Below, piece by piece: positions 27,972 through 38,450 of a stretch of 64,000 nt of DNA. A model generated the notes under the pieces. It did not search any database. It saw nothing but the letters and a program-made list of their open reading frames with translations, and was not told the DNA's origin. The DNA comes from Polynucleobacter sp. AP-Ainpum-60-G11 (lineage in GTDB: Bacteria; Pseudomonadota; Gammaproteobacteria; Burkholderiales; Burkholderiaceae), in contig NZ_CP061318.1 in the NCBI RefSeq assembly GCF_018688375.1, forward strand, positions 1,550,001 through 1,614,000, written 5' to 3'. Position 1 is the stretch's first letter, and the number at the start of each line of letters is the position of its first letter. A program made the translations under genes and the position numbers.

Positions 27972-28597
27972 AATTTTATTAATTGCGACTCCGGTGGTTG
28001 AACCTGAACTTGATTACCTTCTATTCGCAATCGTCCATCTAGGAACCATTTTACGGCCCGCGGATAAATCTGATGCTCAGCAGCCAAAACTCGCGCTGCC
28101 AAACTATCCGCATCATCGCCCGGAAGCACAGGAACTGAGGCCTGGCAAATGATGGGGCCTTCGTCTACACCCTCAGTCACAAAGTGCACGCTGGCACCGT
28201 GTTCGGCCACGCCAGCCTCCAAAGCCCGCTCGTGGGTATGCAAACCAGGGAAGGCTGGCAGCAAGGCAGGGTGAATATTGATGAGTCGACCCTCAAAATG
28301 GCGAATAAAGCTCGGGGTCAGAATTCTCATGAAACCGGCTAAAACCACCAAATCAGCACCTAATTCATCGATTTTATGAATGAGGGCAGCATCAAAGGAC
28401 TCTCGGGTGGCGTGCTCCTTGTGCTCAATGGCAAAAGCAGGAATCCCCTGGGAGCGAGCAAAATCAAGGCCCTTAGCTGCAGAGTGATTAGCAATCACCC
28501 CCGCAAATGTGACTGGCCAACGCTCTTTTTGAGCAGTTTTGACTATGGCCTCGAAATTGGATCCGCGGCCTGAGATTAAGGTGACGATAGATGGCAT
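27968..28597 (-). CDS. purN: Phosphoribosylglycinamide formyltransferase
   Basis: PurN transfers a formyl group from 10-formyl-THF to GAR in purine synthesis. The 209 residues start MPSIVTLISGRGSNFEAI. The active-site pattern INIHPALLPAFPGLHTHERALEAG supplies the His, with Asn just before it, and EGVDEGPIICQ the Asp. The ATG at 28595-28597 is used; a GTG two codons earlier is also in frame. TATATT ends six bases before the ATG. It forms an operon with rsmB and diverges from ribF. Confidence 0.97.
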   Translation of the reverse strand: MPSIVTLISGRGSNFEAIVKTAQKERWPVTFAGVIANHSAAKGLDFARSQGIPAFAIEHKEHATRESFDAALIHKIDELGADLVVLAGFMRILTPSFIRHFEGRLINIHPALLPAFPGLHTHERALEAGVAEHGASVHFVTEGVDEGPIICQASVPVLPGDDADSLAARVLAAEHQIYPRAVKWFLDGRLRIEGNQVQVQPPESQLIKL

Positions 28598-28603
28598 GCC
28601 CAC

Positions 28604-28611
28604 AATATAAT
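28604..28611. promoter_or_regulatory. Overlapping divergent -10 elements for purN and ribF
   Basis: The eight bases AATATAAT hold TATAAT on the plus strand (28606-28611) and TATATT on the minus strand (28609 down to 28604). The minus element is six bases from the purN ATG, implying no leader. The plus element would give ribF a leader of about 31 bases. Confidence 0.6.
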
Positions 28612-28648
28612 TGATGGTTACCCCGAAAGCGACCCTGAAAGCGATTTA

Positions 28649-29599
28649 GTGAACGTATTCCGTGGCCCCACCCAGTTTTCTGCAGGACCAGCTTGTGCCT
28701 TAACCATCGGTAATTTCGATGGCGTGCACAGGGGTCACCGCGCCCTGCTCAAACAACTGAAGGATGGCGCACATGATCGTGGCTTGGTTAGCTGCGTGAT
28801 GACTTTCGAACCGCACCCTAAAGAATTCTTTTCCCCAGAACAAGCGCCCCCACGAATTTTAAACTTGCGTGACAAGCTAGCTGCCTTTGCTGACATTGGT
28901 ATTGATCGCGTAGTGGTGGAGCATTTCAATAGCGCATTTGCGCGCCTCACCCCAGAAGAATTTGTTTCTGCAATTATTGTCAAACAACTTAATGCCAAAT
29001 GGATTTTGATCGGTGATGATTTTTGTTACGGTGCAAAACGTGCGGGCAACTTTGCAAGCCTCAAAGCAGCAGGCGAACAATTTGGTTTTGAAGTTTCTAG
29101 TATTCGCACCGTGCTAGAAGATGGTGAGCGTATTTCCAGCTCAGCGCTACGCAATGCGCTAGCCAATGGAGATATGGATCAAGCGACAAAATTACTAGGA
29201 CGTCCTTACGGCATCTCTGGCCACGTGATTCACGGGCAAAAGCTAGGCCGTACCTTGGGCTTTCCTACGCTGAATCTTGCTGTTGCTAATCACCTCCATC
29301 ATCGTAAGCCCGCTTGCACCGGCATCTATACCGCACAAGTATTGGGACTTGGAGATAAACCACTTCCCGCTGTAGCTAGTCTCGGCGTAAGACCAACAGT
29401 TGAAGATGAAGGTCGTGTATTGCTTGAGACGCACATCTTTGATTACAACGCCGATGTTTACGGAAAAATTATTACCGTAGAACTCTTAGAAAAAATCCGT
29501 GATGAGGCGAAGTACTCTGACCTCGACACCCTTACTAAAGCGATTGCATCTGATGCAGCGCATGCCAGAAATTATTTCCAGAAAAAAGCTTATGTCTGA
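28649..29599 (+). CDS. ribF: Bifunctional riboflavin kinase/FAD synthetase
   Basis: This 316-residue enzyme turns riboflavin into FMN and then FAD. The N-terminal adenylyltransferase domain has [18 protein letters not shown] near residue 20 and the later [14 protein letters not shown]. The C-terminal kinase domain has [27 protein letters not shown] near residue 185. GTG at 28649 is taken as start because it leads straight into NVFRG, the normal N-terminus. Its last eight bases overlap ileS, and the run ribF-ileS-lspA is a common bacterial operon. Confidence 0.96.
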   Translation: MNVFRGPTQFSAGPACALTIGNFDGVHRGHRALLKQLKDGAHDRGLVSCVMTFEPHPKEFFSPEQAPPRILNLRDKLAAFADIGIDRVVVEHFNSAFARLTPEEFVSAIIVKQLNAKWILIGDDFCYGAKRAGNFASLKAAGEQFGFEVSSIRTVLEDGERISSSALRNALANGDMDQATKLLGRPYGISGHVIHGQKLGRTLGFPTLNLAVANHLHHRKPACTGIYTAQVLGLGDKPLPAVASLGVRPTVEDEGRVLLETHIFDYNADVYGKIITVELLEKIRDEAKYSDLDTLTKAIASDAAHARNYFQKKAYV

Positions 29600-32453
29600 A
29601 AAAGAAAATTCTTATCCCGTCAATCTTCTAGAGACCTCCTTCCCGATGCGGGGAGATTTGCCAAAGCGAGAGCCGCAGTGGGTTGCGCAATGGCAAAAAA
29701 ACAAGCTCTATGAAAAGATTCGTGCAGCACATGCCAATCAACCAAAGTTCATCTTGCATGATGGCCCCCCATATGCAAACGGTGATATTCATATTGGACA
29801 TGCGGTCAATAAGATCCTCAAGGACATGATTGTGAAGTCCCGCTGGCTAATGGGCTTTGACTCTGCATACGTCCCAGGCTGGGATTGCCACGGCATGCCG
29901 ATTGAGATTCAGATTGAAAAAGAATTTGGCAAAAATTTGCCGACTGCCGAAGTCCAATCAAAAGCACGCGCCTACGCTAAGGTGCAAGTAGATAAGCAGA
30001 AGAAAGACTTTGAGCGTTTAGGCGTGCTGGGCGACTGGAACAACCCTTACCTCACCATGAACTACCGCAATGAAGCTGATGAAATTCGTGCGCTTGGGAA
30101 GATCTGGGAAAAGGGGTATGTTTTCCGTGGCCTAAAGCCTGTCAACTGGTGTTTTGATTGCGGCTCTGCATTAGCTGAAGCTGAAGTGGAATATCAAGAT
30201 AAAACCGATCCAACAGTCGATGTTGGTTTTGCTTTTGATGATGCGCAGCGCCCTCAACTTGCAAAAGCGTTTGGTCTGCCTGAGATTCCAGCTAAACCTG
30301 GAATGATTGTGATTTGGACAACAACACCTTGGACCATTCCATCAAACCAAGCACTCAATGTTCATCCTGAACTCAGCTACGCTTTGGTAGACGCTGGCGA
30401 CAAGTTACTTATCTTGGCTAAAGATCGCGTAGAAACTTGTCTGGAAGATTTTGGTCTTGAGGGCAAAGTAATTGGCACCTGCTTAGGCAGTCAGTTAGCC
30501 AACATCTCTTTCTGGCATCCACTGGCGCCATTGCATGAGGGATACAAACGCCTCTCACCAATCTACCCTGCTGAATACGTCACCTTAGATACCGGTACTG
30601 GTGTTGTGCACTCTGCCCCAGCCTATGGCGAGGAAGACTTTAAGTCTTGCAAGGCAAATAAACTGGCTGATAAAGATATCTTGAACCCAGTCATGGGTAA
30701 CGGTGTCTACGCTTCTTGGTTACCACTCTTTGCCAATGAATATATTTGGAAAGCCAATCCGAAGATTGTGGAAGCTATGCGTGAGGCAGGAAGTCTCTTG
30801 CGAGATAAGACCTATACCCACTCTTACATGCACTGCTGGCGTCATAAGTCGCCGATTATTTATCGCGCGACCTCACAGTGGTTTGCGAGTATGGACAAGA
30901 AACCATCTGATGGCAGCGCGAGTTTGCGTGAGACTGCATTAGCAGGTATCGAGAACACAGAGTTTTTCCCAGCCTGGGGTAAGCAACGTTTGAACAGCAT
31001 GATTACTAATCGCCCAGATTGGACTCTGTCACGCCAACGCCAATGGGGCGTACCTATGGCCTTCTTTGTTCATAAAGAAAGTGGTGAGCCACATCCTCGC
31101 ACAGTCGAATTGCTTGAAGAAATTGCAAAGCGTGTTGAAAAAGAAGGTATCGAAGCTTGGCAAAAACTCGAAGTGGCTGATCTGCTTGGCGAAGAAGCTA
31201 CTCAATACGAAAAGAATCGCGACACCTTGGATGTGTGGTTTGACTCTGGCACTACGCATTGGCATGTCATCCGTGGCTCACACCGCAATGAACTCTATCG
31301 CCCTGAAGCTGAAAATGCAGATGGTCGTTTAGCTGACTTATACCTTGAGGGCTCAGACCAACATCGTGGCTGGTTTCATTCCTCTTTACTGACTGGCGCC
31401 ATGCTTGATGGCAAGCCGCCATATAAAGCACTGTTAACGCACGGGTTTACGGTTGATGGCCAAGGCCGCAAGATGAGTAAGTCTGTGGGTAATGTGATTG
31501 CCCCCCAGCAAGTTGCCGATAAGTTGGGTGCAGAGATTATTCGCTTATGGGTAGCGTCTACCGATTACTCCGGCGAGATGACGATCTCGGATGAGATTCT
31601 GAAACGCGTTGTCGAAAGCTATCGTCGCATCCGCAATACATTGCGTTTCTTATTAGCCAACCTATCCGACTTCGATTCAAGTAAGCACACAATGCCAACA
31701 AGTGAATGGCTAGAGATTGATCGCTATGCGCTTGCACTCGCCAATCAATTGCAGCAAGATGTACAAGCACACTACAAGGCTTATGAATTCCAGCCCGCAG
31801 TAGCACGCATGCTGACTTTCTGCTCAGAAGACTTGGGTGGCTTCTACTTAGATATTCTGAAAGATCGTCTCTATACCAGTGCACCGGATTCGAAAGAGCG
31901 TCGCGCTGCACAGAACGCCCTCTTCCACATCACTCGCAATCTACTCAAGTGGCTCGCTCCTTTTCTCTCCTTCACCGCTGAAGAAGCTTGGTTGTCATTA
32001 CCTCATGGTGAGAATGAGAAGCTTAGTGAATCCATCTTCATGGAAGAGTTCGGGACTTTCCCAGAAATCGCTCAAGCTACTGAACTGCTTGCTAAATGGA
32101 ACCGAGTACGAGAAATTCGTTCTGAGGTAACCAAGGCGATTGAGATTGAACGTGAAGCCGGTAATGTTGGCTCATCACTTCAGGCGGAGCTCACCATTAA
32201 AGTAGGTGATGTCGATTTCGCAATTCTGCATTCCCTGGAAGATGACTTGCGTTTTGTGACCATCACCTCTAGCGCCAATATTGAACTCAGTAATGCAGGT
32301 CTTGAAGTGCTGGTTCGCGGTAGCCAATATAAGAAATGCGGTCGTTGCTGGCATCACACTGCTGATGTTGGTGCAAATGCCGAACATTCCGAGTTATGTG
32401 GTCGCTGTATTAGCAATCTCTTTGGTGATGGCGAATCACGCTTGTTTGCATAA
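29592..32453 (+). CDS. ileS: Isoleucyl-tRNA synthetase
   Basis: This class I synthetase of 953 residues charges tRNA-Ile. HIGH appears as [13 protein letters not shown] near residue 63 and KMSKS as RKMSKSVGN near residue 627. The editing domain has [11 protein letters not shown]. The C-terminal zinc site is complete: CGRCWHHT and then [12 protein letters not shown]. The ATG at 29592 is chosen; a longer frame inside ribF is not family-like. The next gene, lspA, follows after 29 bases. Confidence 0.98.
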   Translation: MSEKENSYPVNLLETSFPMRGDLPKREPQWVAQWQKNKLYEKIRAAHANQPKFILHDGPPYANGDIHIGHAVNKILKDMIVKSRWLMGFDSAYVPGWDCHGMPIEIQIEKEFGKNLPTAEVQSKARAYAKVQVDKQKKDFERLGVLGDWNNPYLTMNYRNEADEIRALGKIWEKGYVFRGLKPVNWCFDCGSALAEAEVEYQDKTDPTVDVGFAFDDAQRPQLAKAFGLPEIPAKPGMIVIWTTTPWTIPSNQALNVHPELSYALVDAGDKLLILAKDRVETCLEDFGLEGKVIGTCLGSQLANISFWHPLAPLHEGYKRLSPIYPAEYVTLDTGTGVVHSAPAYGEEDFKSCKANKLADKDILNPVMGNGVYASWLPLFANEYIWKANPKIVEAMREAGSLLRDKTYTHSYMHCWRHKSPIIYRATSQWFASMDKKPSDGSASLRETALAGIENTEFFPAWGKQRLNSMITNRPDWTLSRQRQWGVPMAFFVHKESGEPHPRTVELLEEIAKRVEKEGIEAWQKLEVADLLGEEATQYEKNRDTLDVWFDSGTTHWHVIRGSHRNELYRPEAENADGRLADLYLEGSDQHRGWFHSSLLTGAMLDGKPPYKALLTHGFTVDGQGRKMSKSVGNVIAPQQVADKLGAEIIRLWVASTDYSGEMTISDEILKRVVESYRRIRNTLRFLLANLSDFDSSKHTMPTSEWLEIDRYALALANQLQQDVQAHYKAYEFQPAVARMLTFCSEDLGGFYLDILKDRLYTSAPDSKERRAAQNALFHITRNLLKWLAPFLSFTAEEAWLSLPHGENEKLSESIFMEEFGTFPEIAQATELLAKWNRVREIRSEVTKAIEIEREAGNVGSSLQAELTIKVGDVDFAILHSLEDDLRFVTITSSANIELSNAGLEVLVRGSQYKKCGRCWHHTADVGANAEHSELCGRCISNLFGDGESRLFA

Positions 32454-32482
32454 ACAAAAGATACTCAGACCCATCAAGCTCT

Positions 32483-32977
32483 ATGAATGCAAACTTATCA
32501 TTTCTCCGTTATCTAGCGATTGCAATTGTTACGCTATTGCTTGATCAACTGAGCAAATGGTACGCCTTGAGTAATTTGCAAATTGGTGTGCCGGAACCTG
32601 TTTTGCCATTCATGAACTGGCTCTTATTACTTAATCCTGGTGCCGCTTTTTCATTTTTAGCTCAAAGCTCGGGTTGGCAGCGTTGGTTCTTCACAGTTCT
32701 TGGCCTCGCAGCGTCTATCTATATTCTCTGGCTGCTTCGCAAGAGCCTGGGCGACAAAATGCTTTGCTGGGCCCTCAGTCTCATTTTGGGCGGCGCACTA
32801 GGGAACGTCTTGGATCGGATCATGTATGGCGCTGTAGTGGACTTCATTGACCTGCATTACGCGAATTGGCATTGGCCGGCCTTCAATATTGCTGATAGCG
32901 CTATTTGCATCGGTGCAGCCCTCATCATTTGGGGCGAGCTTCGCAAGTCATTTGGCAAAACCTCTCAACCCCAGTAA
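32483..32977 (+). CDS. lspA: Lipoprotein signal peptidase (signal peptidase II)
   Basis: LspA cuts signal peptides from diacylated prolipoproteins in the inner membrane. The 164 residues hold four helices. The two catalytic Asp lie in the motifs GNVLDRIMYGAVVDFIDLHY near residue 112 and FNIADSAICIGA near residue 137, and LDQLSKW near the N-terminus is also conserved. It is downstream of ileS, the usual place, and ten bases upstream of coaBC. Confidence 0.97.
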   Translation: MNANLSFLRYLAIAIVTLLLDQLSKWYALSNLQIGVPEPVLPFMNWLLLLNPGAAFSFLAQSSGWQRWFFTVLGLAASIYILWLLRKSLGDKMLCWALSLILGGALGNVLDRIMYGAVVDFIDLHYANWHWPAFNIADSAICIGAALIIWGELRKSFGKTSQPQ

Positions 32978-32986
32978 GCTGGCGCC

Positions 32987-34198
32987 ATGCAATCACTTTT
33001 AAATAAGAAAATCGTTCTCGGTATCTCTGGTGGCATTGCAGCCTATAAGTCTGCAGAGCTAGCACGTCAGTTGATGCAAGAAGGGGCTAGCGTTCAGGTC
33101 GTGATGACTGAGGCTGCTCAGCAATTTGTGACGCCAGTCACTATGCAGGCGCTCACAGGCAATCCGGTCTATACCAGTCAATGGGATAGCAGCATTCCTA
33201 ACAATATGGCTCACATTGAACTTTCTAGAGCTGCAGATGCCATTTTGATTGCACCAGCAAGCGCTGATCTCATGGCCAAGCTCTCACTCGGCTTGGCAGA
33301 TGACTTGCTCACCACACTTTGCCTGGCTAGAGACTGCCCTCTATTACTAGCTCCCGCTATGAATAAGCAGATGTGGGAACACGCTGCAACACAAAGAAAT
33401 GCAGAGCGACTCGCAGCAGACAAGGTTGCATTACTCGGTCCGGCTAGTGGCTTTCAGGCATGTGGCGAAGTCGGCTACGGACGCATGCTCGAGCCCGTAG
33501 AAATTACTGAGCAACTCATTGCCTTCTTCCAGAAAAAATCATTGGAGGGCAAACGGGTACTCATCACTGCAGGCCCTACCTTTGAAGCGATTGATCCCGT
33601 CCGCGGTATTACCAATCGCAGCTCTGGCAAGATGGGTTTTGCGATCGCGCGCGCGGCTGTTGAAGCTGGTGCAGAAGCTCACCTGATAGCCGGTCCTTGC
33701 GATTTAGATACACCGCTAGCTGCAACTGGAAAAATTACACGAACTAATGTTGTGAGCGCTAAAGAAATGCACGCCGCCACAATGCAATCCTCTGATTGCG
33801 ATATTTTCTTTGCGGTAGCTGCAGTGGCTGACTGGGGCATTGCCAAGCCATCCAAAGACAAGATTAAGCGTCAAGGCAAGCAAGCTCCCAATTTAGAGTT
33901 CCTTGCAAACCCAGACATCCTTGCCGATATAGCTAAAGTAGTCAAAACCAAAGGCGGCAAGGCGCATCCTTATTGTGTTGGCTTTGCAGCTGAATCCACA
34001 GACCTCCTGAAGCATGCACAAGAAAAACTGCAGCGCAAAGGTATTCCGATGATCGTGGGCAATATTGGCCCAGATACTTTTGGTAGCGATCTAAATGAAT
34101 TACTCATCATTGATGAGAGCGGCAGTAAGAAAATTGCGAAGGCTGAAAAACTTCAACTAGCACGTCAGTTGATTCAGCTAGTCGCCAAGAAAATTTAA
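32987..34198 (+). CDS. coaBC: Bifunctional phosphopantothenoylcysteine decarboxylase/synthetase
   Basis: CoaBC makes 4'-phosphopantetheine in two steps of coenzyme A synthesis. The N-terminal flavoprotein CoaC half (1-185) has [15 protein letters not shown], the catalytic HIELS, and [10 protein letters not shown]. The C-terminal CoaB half begins [29 protein letters not shown] and has KPSKDKIKR and a VGFAAES motif. The 403 residues are a normal length. It lies between lspA and dut; dut is the usual partner downstream. Confidence 0.97.
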   Translation: MQSLLNKKIVLGISGGIAAYKSAELARQLMQEGASVQVVMTEAAQQFVTPVTMQALTGNPVYTSQWDSSIPNNMAHIELSRAADAILIAPASADLMAKLSLGLADDLLTTLCLARDCPLLLAPAMNKQMWEHAATQRNAERLAADKVALLGPASGFQACGEVGYGRMLEPVEITEQLIAFFQKKSLEGKRVLITAGPTFEAIDPVRGITNRSSGKMGFAIARAAVEAGAEAHLIAGPCDLDTPLAATGKITRTNVVSAKEMHAATMQSSDCDIFFAVAAVADWGIAKPSKDKIKRQGKQAPNLEFLANPDILADIAKVVKTKGGKAHPYCVGFAAESTDLLKHAQEKLQRKGIPMIVGNIGPDTFGSDLNELLIIDESGSKKIAKAEKLQLARQLIQLVAKKI

Positions 34199-34217
34199 TC
34201 TCGCTTTAGGAAACTCT

Positions 34218-34667
34218 ATGCAAGCACTTCAAGTCAAAATTCTCGATGAACGTATGCGCGATCAATTACCTACATACGGAACCCCTGGTAGCGCCGGGTT
34301 AGATTTGCGCGCCTGCATTGATGAAGCCATTGAAATTGCCCCCGGCCAAACCGTACTCGTGCCAACCGGCTTAGCAATCTATGTAGAAGACCCGCGCTAT
34401 GCGGCGTTCATCCTGCCGCGCTCTGGCCTAGGCCATAAGCATGGGATTGTTCTTGGGAATCTTGTCGGATTAATTGATTCCGACTACCAAGGCCAACTGA
34501 TGGTTAGCACATGGAATCGCGGATCTACAACATTCAAGCTCGAGCCTATGGAGCGCCTTGCTCAGTTAGTAGTGATGCCCGTGCAACAAGTAGAACTCAA
34601 AGTGGTTGAGGAATTCACCGAGAGTAGTCGTGGCGCAGGTGGGTTTGGAAGTACAGGACGCAGCTGA
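34218..34667 (+). CDS. dut: dUTP diphosphatase
   Basis: This trimeric dUTPase of 149 residues hydrolyses dUTP to dUMP, keeping uracil out of DNA. The five conserved motifs are visible: [41 protein letters not shown] and the C-terminal [11 protein letters not shown] arm. AGGAAA lies about ten bases upstream. It is 19 bases behind coaBC and ends in a terminator shared with clpA. Confidence 0.98.
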   Translation: MQALQVKILDERMRDQLPTYGTPGSAGLDLRACIDEAIEIAPGQTVLVPTGLAIYVEDPRYAAFILPRSGLGHKHGIVLGNLVGLIDSDYQGQLMVSTWNRGSTTFKLEPMERLAQLVVMPVQQVELKVVEEFTESSRGAGGFGSTGRS

Positions 34668-34692
34668 TTTAGATATTTCGGCCTTACCCAAT

Positions 34693-34719
34693 AAAAAACC
34701 ACCCGTAGGTGGTTTTTTT
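34693..34719. terminator. Bidirectional terminator between dut and clpA
   Basis: The arms AAAACCACC and GGTGGTTTT are separated by CGTA, with the A-run and T-run continuing outward. It serves dut on the plus strand and clpA on the minus strand. Confidence 0.9.
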
Positions 34720-34721
34720 CC

Positions 34722-37028
34722 TCAAATCTCCTCGACTGGAGCTACATCAGCTTTAGGTCTCTTACCCGGTACCACTGGGGCATCAAACTGAAGCTGCACT
34801 TTGCCATCAGCATCAATGTCGACATCCACATGACCGCCTTGCGCCAACTTACCGAATAGCAATTCATCAGCGAGTGCTTTGCGAACTGTGTCCTGAATAA
34901 TTCGCTGCATTGGTCTTGCGCCCATGAGTGGATCAAAGCCATGCTTAGCCAAATGCGCGCGTAATGCTGTGCTGAATGTAGCATCCACCTTCTTCTCGTG
35001 GAGCTGCTCCTCCAACTGCATCAGGAACTTATCAACCACACGCATGATGATGGTTTCATCAAGCGCCTTAAAGGACACAATCGCATCCAAGCGGTTGCGG
35101 AACTCTGGGGTGAAGAACTTCTTAATATCCGCCATCTCATCGCCAGACTCACGCGCATTGGTAAAGCCGATGGTGGACTTCTGCATCGCTTCTGCACCAG
35201 CATTGGTTGTCATGATGATGATGACATTACGGAAGTCTGTCTTACGACCATTGTTATCCGTGAGAGTGCCATGATCCATTACCTGCAAGAGGATATTGAA
35301 AATGTCAGGATGGGCTTTTTCGATCTCATCGAGCAGGAGAACACAATGCGGCTTCTTATTGACAGCCTCAGTGAGCAAGCCGCCCTGATCAAAGCCAACA
35401 TACCCTGGAGGCGCACCAATCAAACGGCTAACTGCATGGCGCTCCATGTACTCGGACATATCAAAACGTAAAAGCTCAATGCCTAGGATGTACGCAAGCT
35501 GCTTAGCAACCTCAGTTTTACCTACACCTGTTGGACCTGAGAATAAGAATGAGCCAATTGGCCTGTCAATCTTGCCAAGACCAGCGCGAGTCATCTTAAT
35601 GGCACTTGCTAAGGCCTCAATTGCAGGATCCTGTCCGAAGACCACACTCTTGATGTCACGATCTAGTGTTTGTAGCTTGCTACGGTCATCCACGGTTACA
35701 GACTGTGGCGGTATACGGGCAATCTTCGCTACGATCTCTTCAATCTCTGGGCGACCAATCGTTTTCTTCTGCTTAGACTTTGGCAAGATGCGTTGGGCTG
35801 CGCCAGCCTCATCAATCACGTCAATTGCCTTATCTGGCAAATGGCGATCGTTGATATAGCGTGAAGAGAGCTCAGCGGCCGCCACTAAAGCAGCAGAAGC
35901 ATACTTAACGCCGTGATGCTCTTCGAAACGGGACTTGAGACCACGCAAGATTTGTACGGTTTGGTCGACGGTTGGCTCAACTACATCAACCTTCTGGAAA
36001 CGACGTGACAATGCCGCATCTTTTTCGAAAATGCCGCGGTACTCAGTAAAGGTGGTTGCGCCAATACATTTGAGCTGACCATTCGATAAGGCGGGCTTTA
36101 ATAAATTACTAGCATCTAAGGTCCCGCCCGATGCGGCACCTGCACCGATTAAGGTATGAATCTCATCAATAAACAAAACACCATGAGCGCTGTCTTTCAA
36201 AGACTTCAAAACACTCTTGAGGCGTTGCTCAAAATCTCCACGGTATTTAGTGCCAGCCAATAGCGCACCCATGTCCAATGAATAGACCGTAGCATCAGCC
36301 AGAATTTCAGGGACATCGCCTTTGACAATTCTCCAGGCCAGGCCTTCAGCAATCGCAGTCTTACCAACGCCGGCCTCACCCACCAATAGCGGATTGTTTT
36401 TACGGCGACGGCACAGCACCTGAATGACGCGCTCAACTTCACTATCACGACCGATGAGCGGATCAATCTTGCCCTGCTTAGCGAGCACATTGAGATTTTG
36501 GGTGTACTGCTCCAAGGGGCTCTCTTTACCGCCAGAGGATGCGTCTTCAGCCTCCTGAGTAGATTCAGCAGGCTTCACTTGCTCAGTTTGATCTTTGCGA
36601 ACACCGTGACTAATAAAGTTCACTACGTCTAAGCGGGTTACACCTTGCTGCTGCAAGAAATACACCGCATGCGAATCTTTTTCACCAAAGATAGCAACTA
36701 ATACGTTTGCACCAGTAACTTCTTTTTTACCGCTTGAGGTGGATTGCACGTGCATGATGGCACGCTGAATCACACGCTGAAAACCCAAGGTTGGCTGCGT
36801 ATCAACCTCATCGTTACCAGGTACAACCGGTGTGTTGTCATTAATAAAGTTTTTGAGTTGCGCACGCAATTCGGCAATATTGACAGCGCAGGCCTTTAAA
36901 ACCTCGACTGCGGTTGCGTTATCCAACAAGGCGGCAAGCAAATGCTCGACCGTAATAAATTCGTGTCTTGAAGCTCGCGCATCAACAAACGCCATGTGCA
37001 AACTGACTTCTAGTTCCTGGGCAATCAT
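34722..37028 (-). CDS. clpA: ATP-dependent Clp protease ATP-binding subunit ClpA
   Basis: ClpA is the hexameric AAA+ unfoldase that feeds ClpP. The 768 residues have the ClpN repeat domain ([14 protein letters not shown] onward), a first ATPase domain with [10 protein letters not shown] near 217 and [12 protein letters not shown], and a second with [10 protein letters not shown] near 500 and [11 protein letters not shown]. The IGFT loop after the second Walker B is the ClpP-docking loop. The ATG at 37026-37028 overlaps the clpS stop (ATGA), so adaptor and unfoldase are coupled. Confidence 0.97.
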   Translation of the reverse strand: MIAQELEVSLHMAFVDARASRHEFITVEHLLAALLDNATAVEVLKACAVNIAELRAQLKNFINDNTPVVPGNDEVDTQPTLGFQRVIQRAIMHVQSTSSGKKEVTGANVLVAIFGEKDSHAVYFLQQQGVTRLDVVNFISHGVRKDQTEQVKPAESTQEAEDASSGGKESPLEQYTQNLNVLAKQGKIDPLIGRDSEVERVIQVLCRRRKNNPLLVGEAGVGKTAIAEGLAWRIVKGDVPEILADATVYSLDMGALLAGTKYRGDFEQRLKSVLKSLKDSAHGVLFIDEIHTLIGAGAASGGTLDASNLLKPALSNGQLKCIGATTFTEYRGIFEKDAALSRRFQKVDVVEPTVDQTVQILRGLKSRFEEHHGVKYASAALVAAAELSSRYINDRHLPDKAIDVIDEAGAAQRILPKSKQKKTIGRPEIEEIVAKIARIPPQSVTVDDRSKLQTLDRDIKSVVFGQDPAIEALASAIKMTRAGLGKIDRPIGSFLFSGPTGVGKTEVAKQLAYILGIELLRFDMSEYMERHAVSRLIGAPPGYVGFDQGGLLTEAVNKKPHCVLLLDEIEKAHPDIFNILLQVMDHGTLTDNNGRKTDFRNVIIIMTTNAGAEAMQKSTIGFTNARESGDEMADIKKFFTPEFRNRLDAIVSFKALDETIIMRVVDKFLMQLEEQLHEKKVDATFSTALRAHLAKHGFDPLMGARPMQRIIQDTVRKALADELLFGKLAQGGHVDVDIDADGKVQLQFDAPVVPGKRPKADVAPVEEI

Positions 37029-37372
37029 GCTTCCTCCATAGTGCACTGTAGTGGGTGACCCGCTTCGCGGGAGAGCTCGATAACTTGATGCACTTTTGTT
37101 GCCGCAACATCACGTGTAAATACACCGCAAATGCCTTTGCCAACTAAATGAACCTGCAACATGATCCGTGTAGCTGTTTCATGATCTTTATTAAAATACT
37201 CCTGAATGACCATCACTACAAATTCCATTGGCGTGTAATCGTCATTCAATAGTAAAACTTTATACATCGAAGGCGCCTTTAATTTCTCGGCCTGCTTTTC
37301 GAGAAGAATAGTGTCTTCAATATGGGGGTTGTTTGGATTGCCAACCGTGGGATTTTTCGTTGTACGACTCAT
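37025..37372 (-). CDS. clpS: ClpS adaptor of the N-end rule
   Basis: ClpS delivers N-degron substrates to ClpAP. The 115 residues have a flexible N-terminal tail, then [17 protein letters not shown] with the NDDYTPMEF signature near residue 42, and [11 protein letters not shown] and TKVHQV later. The ATG at 37370-37372 fits the family; the 58-residue upstream extension runs into AT-rich intergenic sequence. TAGAAT ends seven bases before the ATG and there is no Shine-Dalgarno. Confidence 0.96.
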   Translation of the reverse strand: MSRTTKNPTVGNPNNPHIEDTILLEKQAEKLKAPSMYKVLLLNDDYTPMEFVVMVIQEYFNKDHETATRIMLQVHLVGKGICGVFTRDVAATKVHQVIELSREAGHPLQCTMEEA

Positions 37373-37379
37373 GAGAAAC

Positions 37380-37385
37380 ATTCTA
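37380..37385 (-). promoter_or_regulatory. Candidate -10 element of clpS-clpA (leaderless)
   Basis: On the minus strand TAGAAT (5 of 6) is followed by GTTTCTC, seven bases, and then the clpS ATG. The pyrimidine-rich spacer cannot act as a ribosome binding site. Confidence 0.5.
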
Positions 37386-37518
37386 AACACAGATATAAAA
37401 ATTGGGATTTGAGGGCTTTGTTGCAAAAAAACCATCAAGAAAGACCTCTTAACCCCATATTGGGCCATTTTTCGATAAAAAAAGGGGGCTTTAACAGTAA
37501 CTATCTTTACCCAACCCC

Positions 37519-37547
37519 TTGACACCCCACCATAAAGGGCAAACAAT
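37519..37547 (+). promoter_or_regulatory. Sigma-70-type promoter of the cold-shock gene
   Basis: A consensus -35 TTGACA (37519-37524) is followed after 17 bases by AACAAT (37542-37547, 4 of 6). Transcription would start near 37554, giving an untranslated leader of roughly 100 bases before the cold-shock ATG. Long leaders are typical of cold-inducible csp genes. Confidence 0.65.
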
Positions 37548-37657
37548 CAGGGGGTAGGCTTTATTTGAAGTCCTATTTAGGCGTGTTGTAGAGCGAGACT
37601 GATTAAAAAGTATTCACCCTCATCACGGTTGTTTTAAGTTTATGTAATGGAGTTCGC

Positions 37658-37861
37658 ATGGCGACCGGAATTGTTAAGTGGTTCAATGATGCAAAAGGTT
37701 TTGGCTTTATCAAACCTGATGATGGTGAAGAAGAGTTGTTTGCGCATTTCAGCGCAATCACAATGCCTGGGTTCAAAACCCTCAAGGAAAACCAAAAGGT
37801 AACGTTTGACATTACCCAAGGTCCTAAAGGCAAACAAGCTACTAATATCCAAGCAGCTTAA
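37658..37861 (+). CDS. Cold-shock domain protein
   Basis: This 67-residue protein is a single cold-shock domain that binds single-stranded RNA and DNA. RNP1 is KGFGFI and RNP2 is ELFAHFSA, preceded by [12 protein letters not shown] lies seven bases before the ATG. It has its own promoter and long leader and ends in a strong terminator, so it is a single-gene unit. Which Csp paralogue it is cannot be said. Confidence 0.97.
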   Translation: MATGIVKWFNDAKGFGFIKPDDGEEELFAHFSAITMPGFKTLKENQKVTFDITQGPKGKQATNIQAA

Positions 37862-37879
37862 TCTGCTTTAGATCATTAT

Positions 37880-37913
37880 TAAAAACCCAGGACTTGTTCC
37901 TGGGTTTTTTTTC
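37880..37913 (+). terminator. Terminator of the cold-shock gene
   Basis: The arms AAAACCCAGGA and TCCTGGGTTTT surround a five-base loop and are followed by a run of T. Confidence 0.92.
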
Positions 37914-37994
37914 GTCTGGATTTTTTCTTGTCTTACCAGCGCTGCCTTAGAATTACCCCACTTATTCTTACTAAGATTTGCCACTCAGAACACC

Positions 37995-38450
37995 ATGCGC
38001 TTACCCAACATCAAATCATTTATCTTTTCGCTGGCAACAATTGCCGGCATCTTTTCCAGCGCTACATTTGCACAGCAAAATGTTGGTCTACCGATAATTG
38101 AACTCAAGACTGGAATCTATCGCATTCAGGCGGAGTTGGCGGATACACCCAAGGCTCGTGAAGTTGGACTTATGAATCGGACCAACATGCCTACTAACTC
38201 TGGAATGCTGTTTATCTTTGAGCAGAAGGCAGGCCATTGCTTTTGGATGAACAACACCAAGATCCCTTTATCGATTGCCTTCATTGCTGACGACGGCAAG
38301 ATTGTGAACATCGAAGAGATGCAAGCCGAGACCACTAACAACCACTGTCCTAAAGCGGCTGTACGTTATGCGCTAGAGATGAATAGGCAATGGTTCTCTG
38401 AAAGAGTTATCGTGCCCGGCATGAGCATTCAAGGTCTGCCTAAGAAATAA
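37995..38450 (+). CDS. DUF192 exported protein
   Basis: This 151-residue protein has a signal peptide (hydrophobic core about 9-24, cleavage near TFAQ) and a DUF192 domain. Diagnostic stretches are TPKAREVGLMNRTNMPTNSGMLFIFE, CFWMNNTKIPLSIAFI and VRYALEMNRQWF. The function of the family is unknown; it is a small periplasmic beta-rich domain. No Shine-Dalgarno is evident. The last 22 bases overlap the convergent hydrolase gene. Confidence 0.93.
   Translation: MRLPNIKSFIFSLATIAGIFSSATFAQQNVGLPIIELKTGIYRIQAELADTPKAREVGLMNRTNMPTNSGMLFIFEQKAGHCFWMNNTKIPLSIAFIADDGKIVNIEEMQAETTNNHCPKAAVRYALEMNRQWFSERVIVPGMSIQGLPKK

Noticed and set aside
37453..37460. CCCCATAT on the plus strand upstream of the cold-shock gene, like a sigma-32 -10
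   Set aside because: No CTTGAAA-like box lies 11-16 bases upstream, and a good TTGACA promoter is present closer to the gene.
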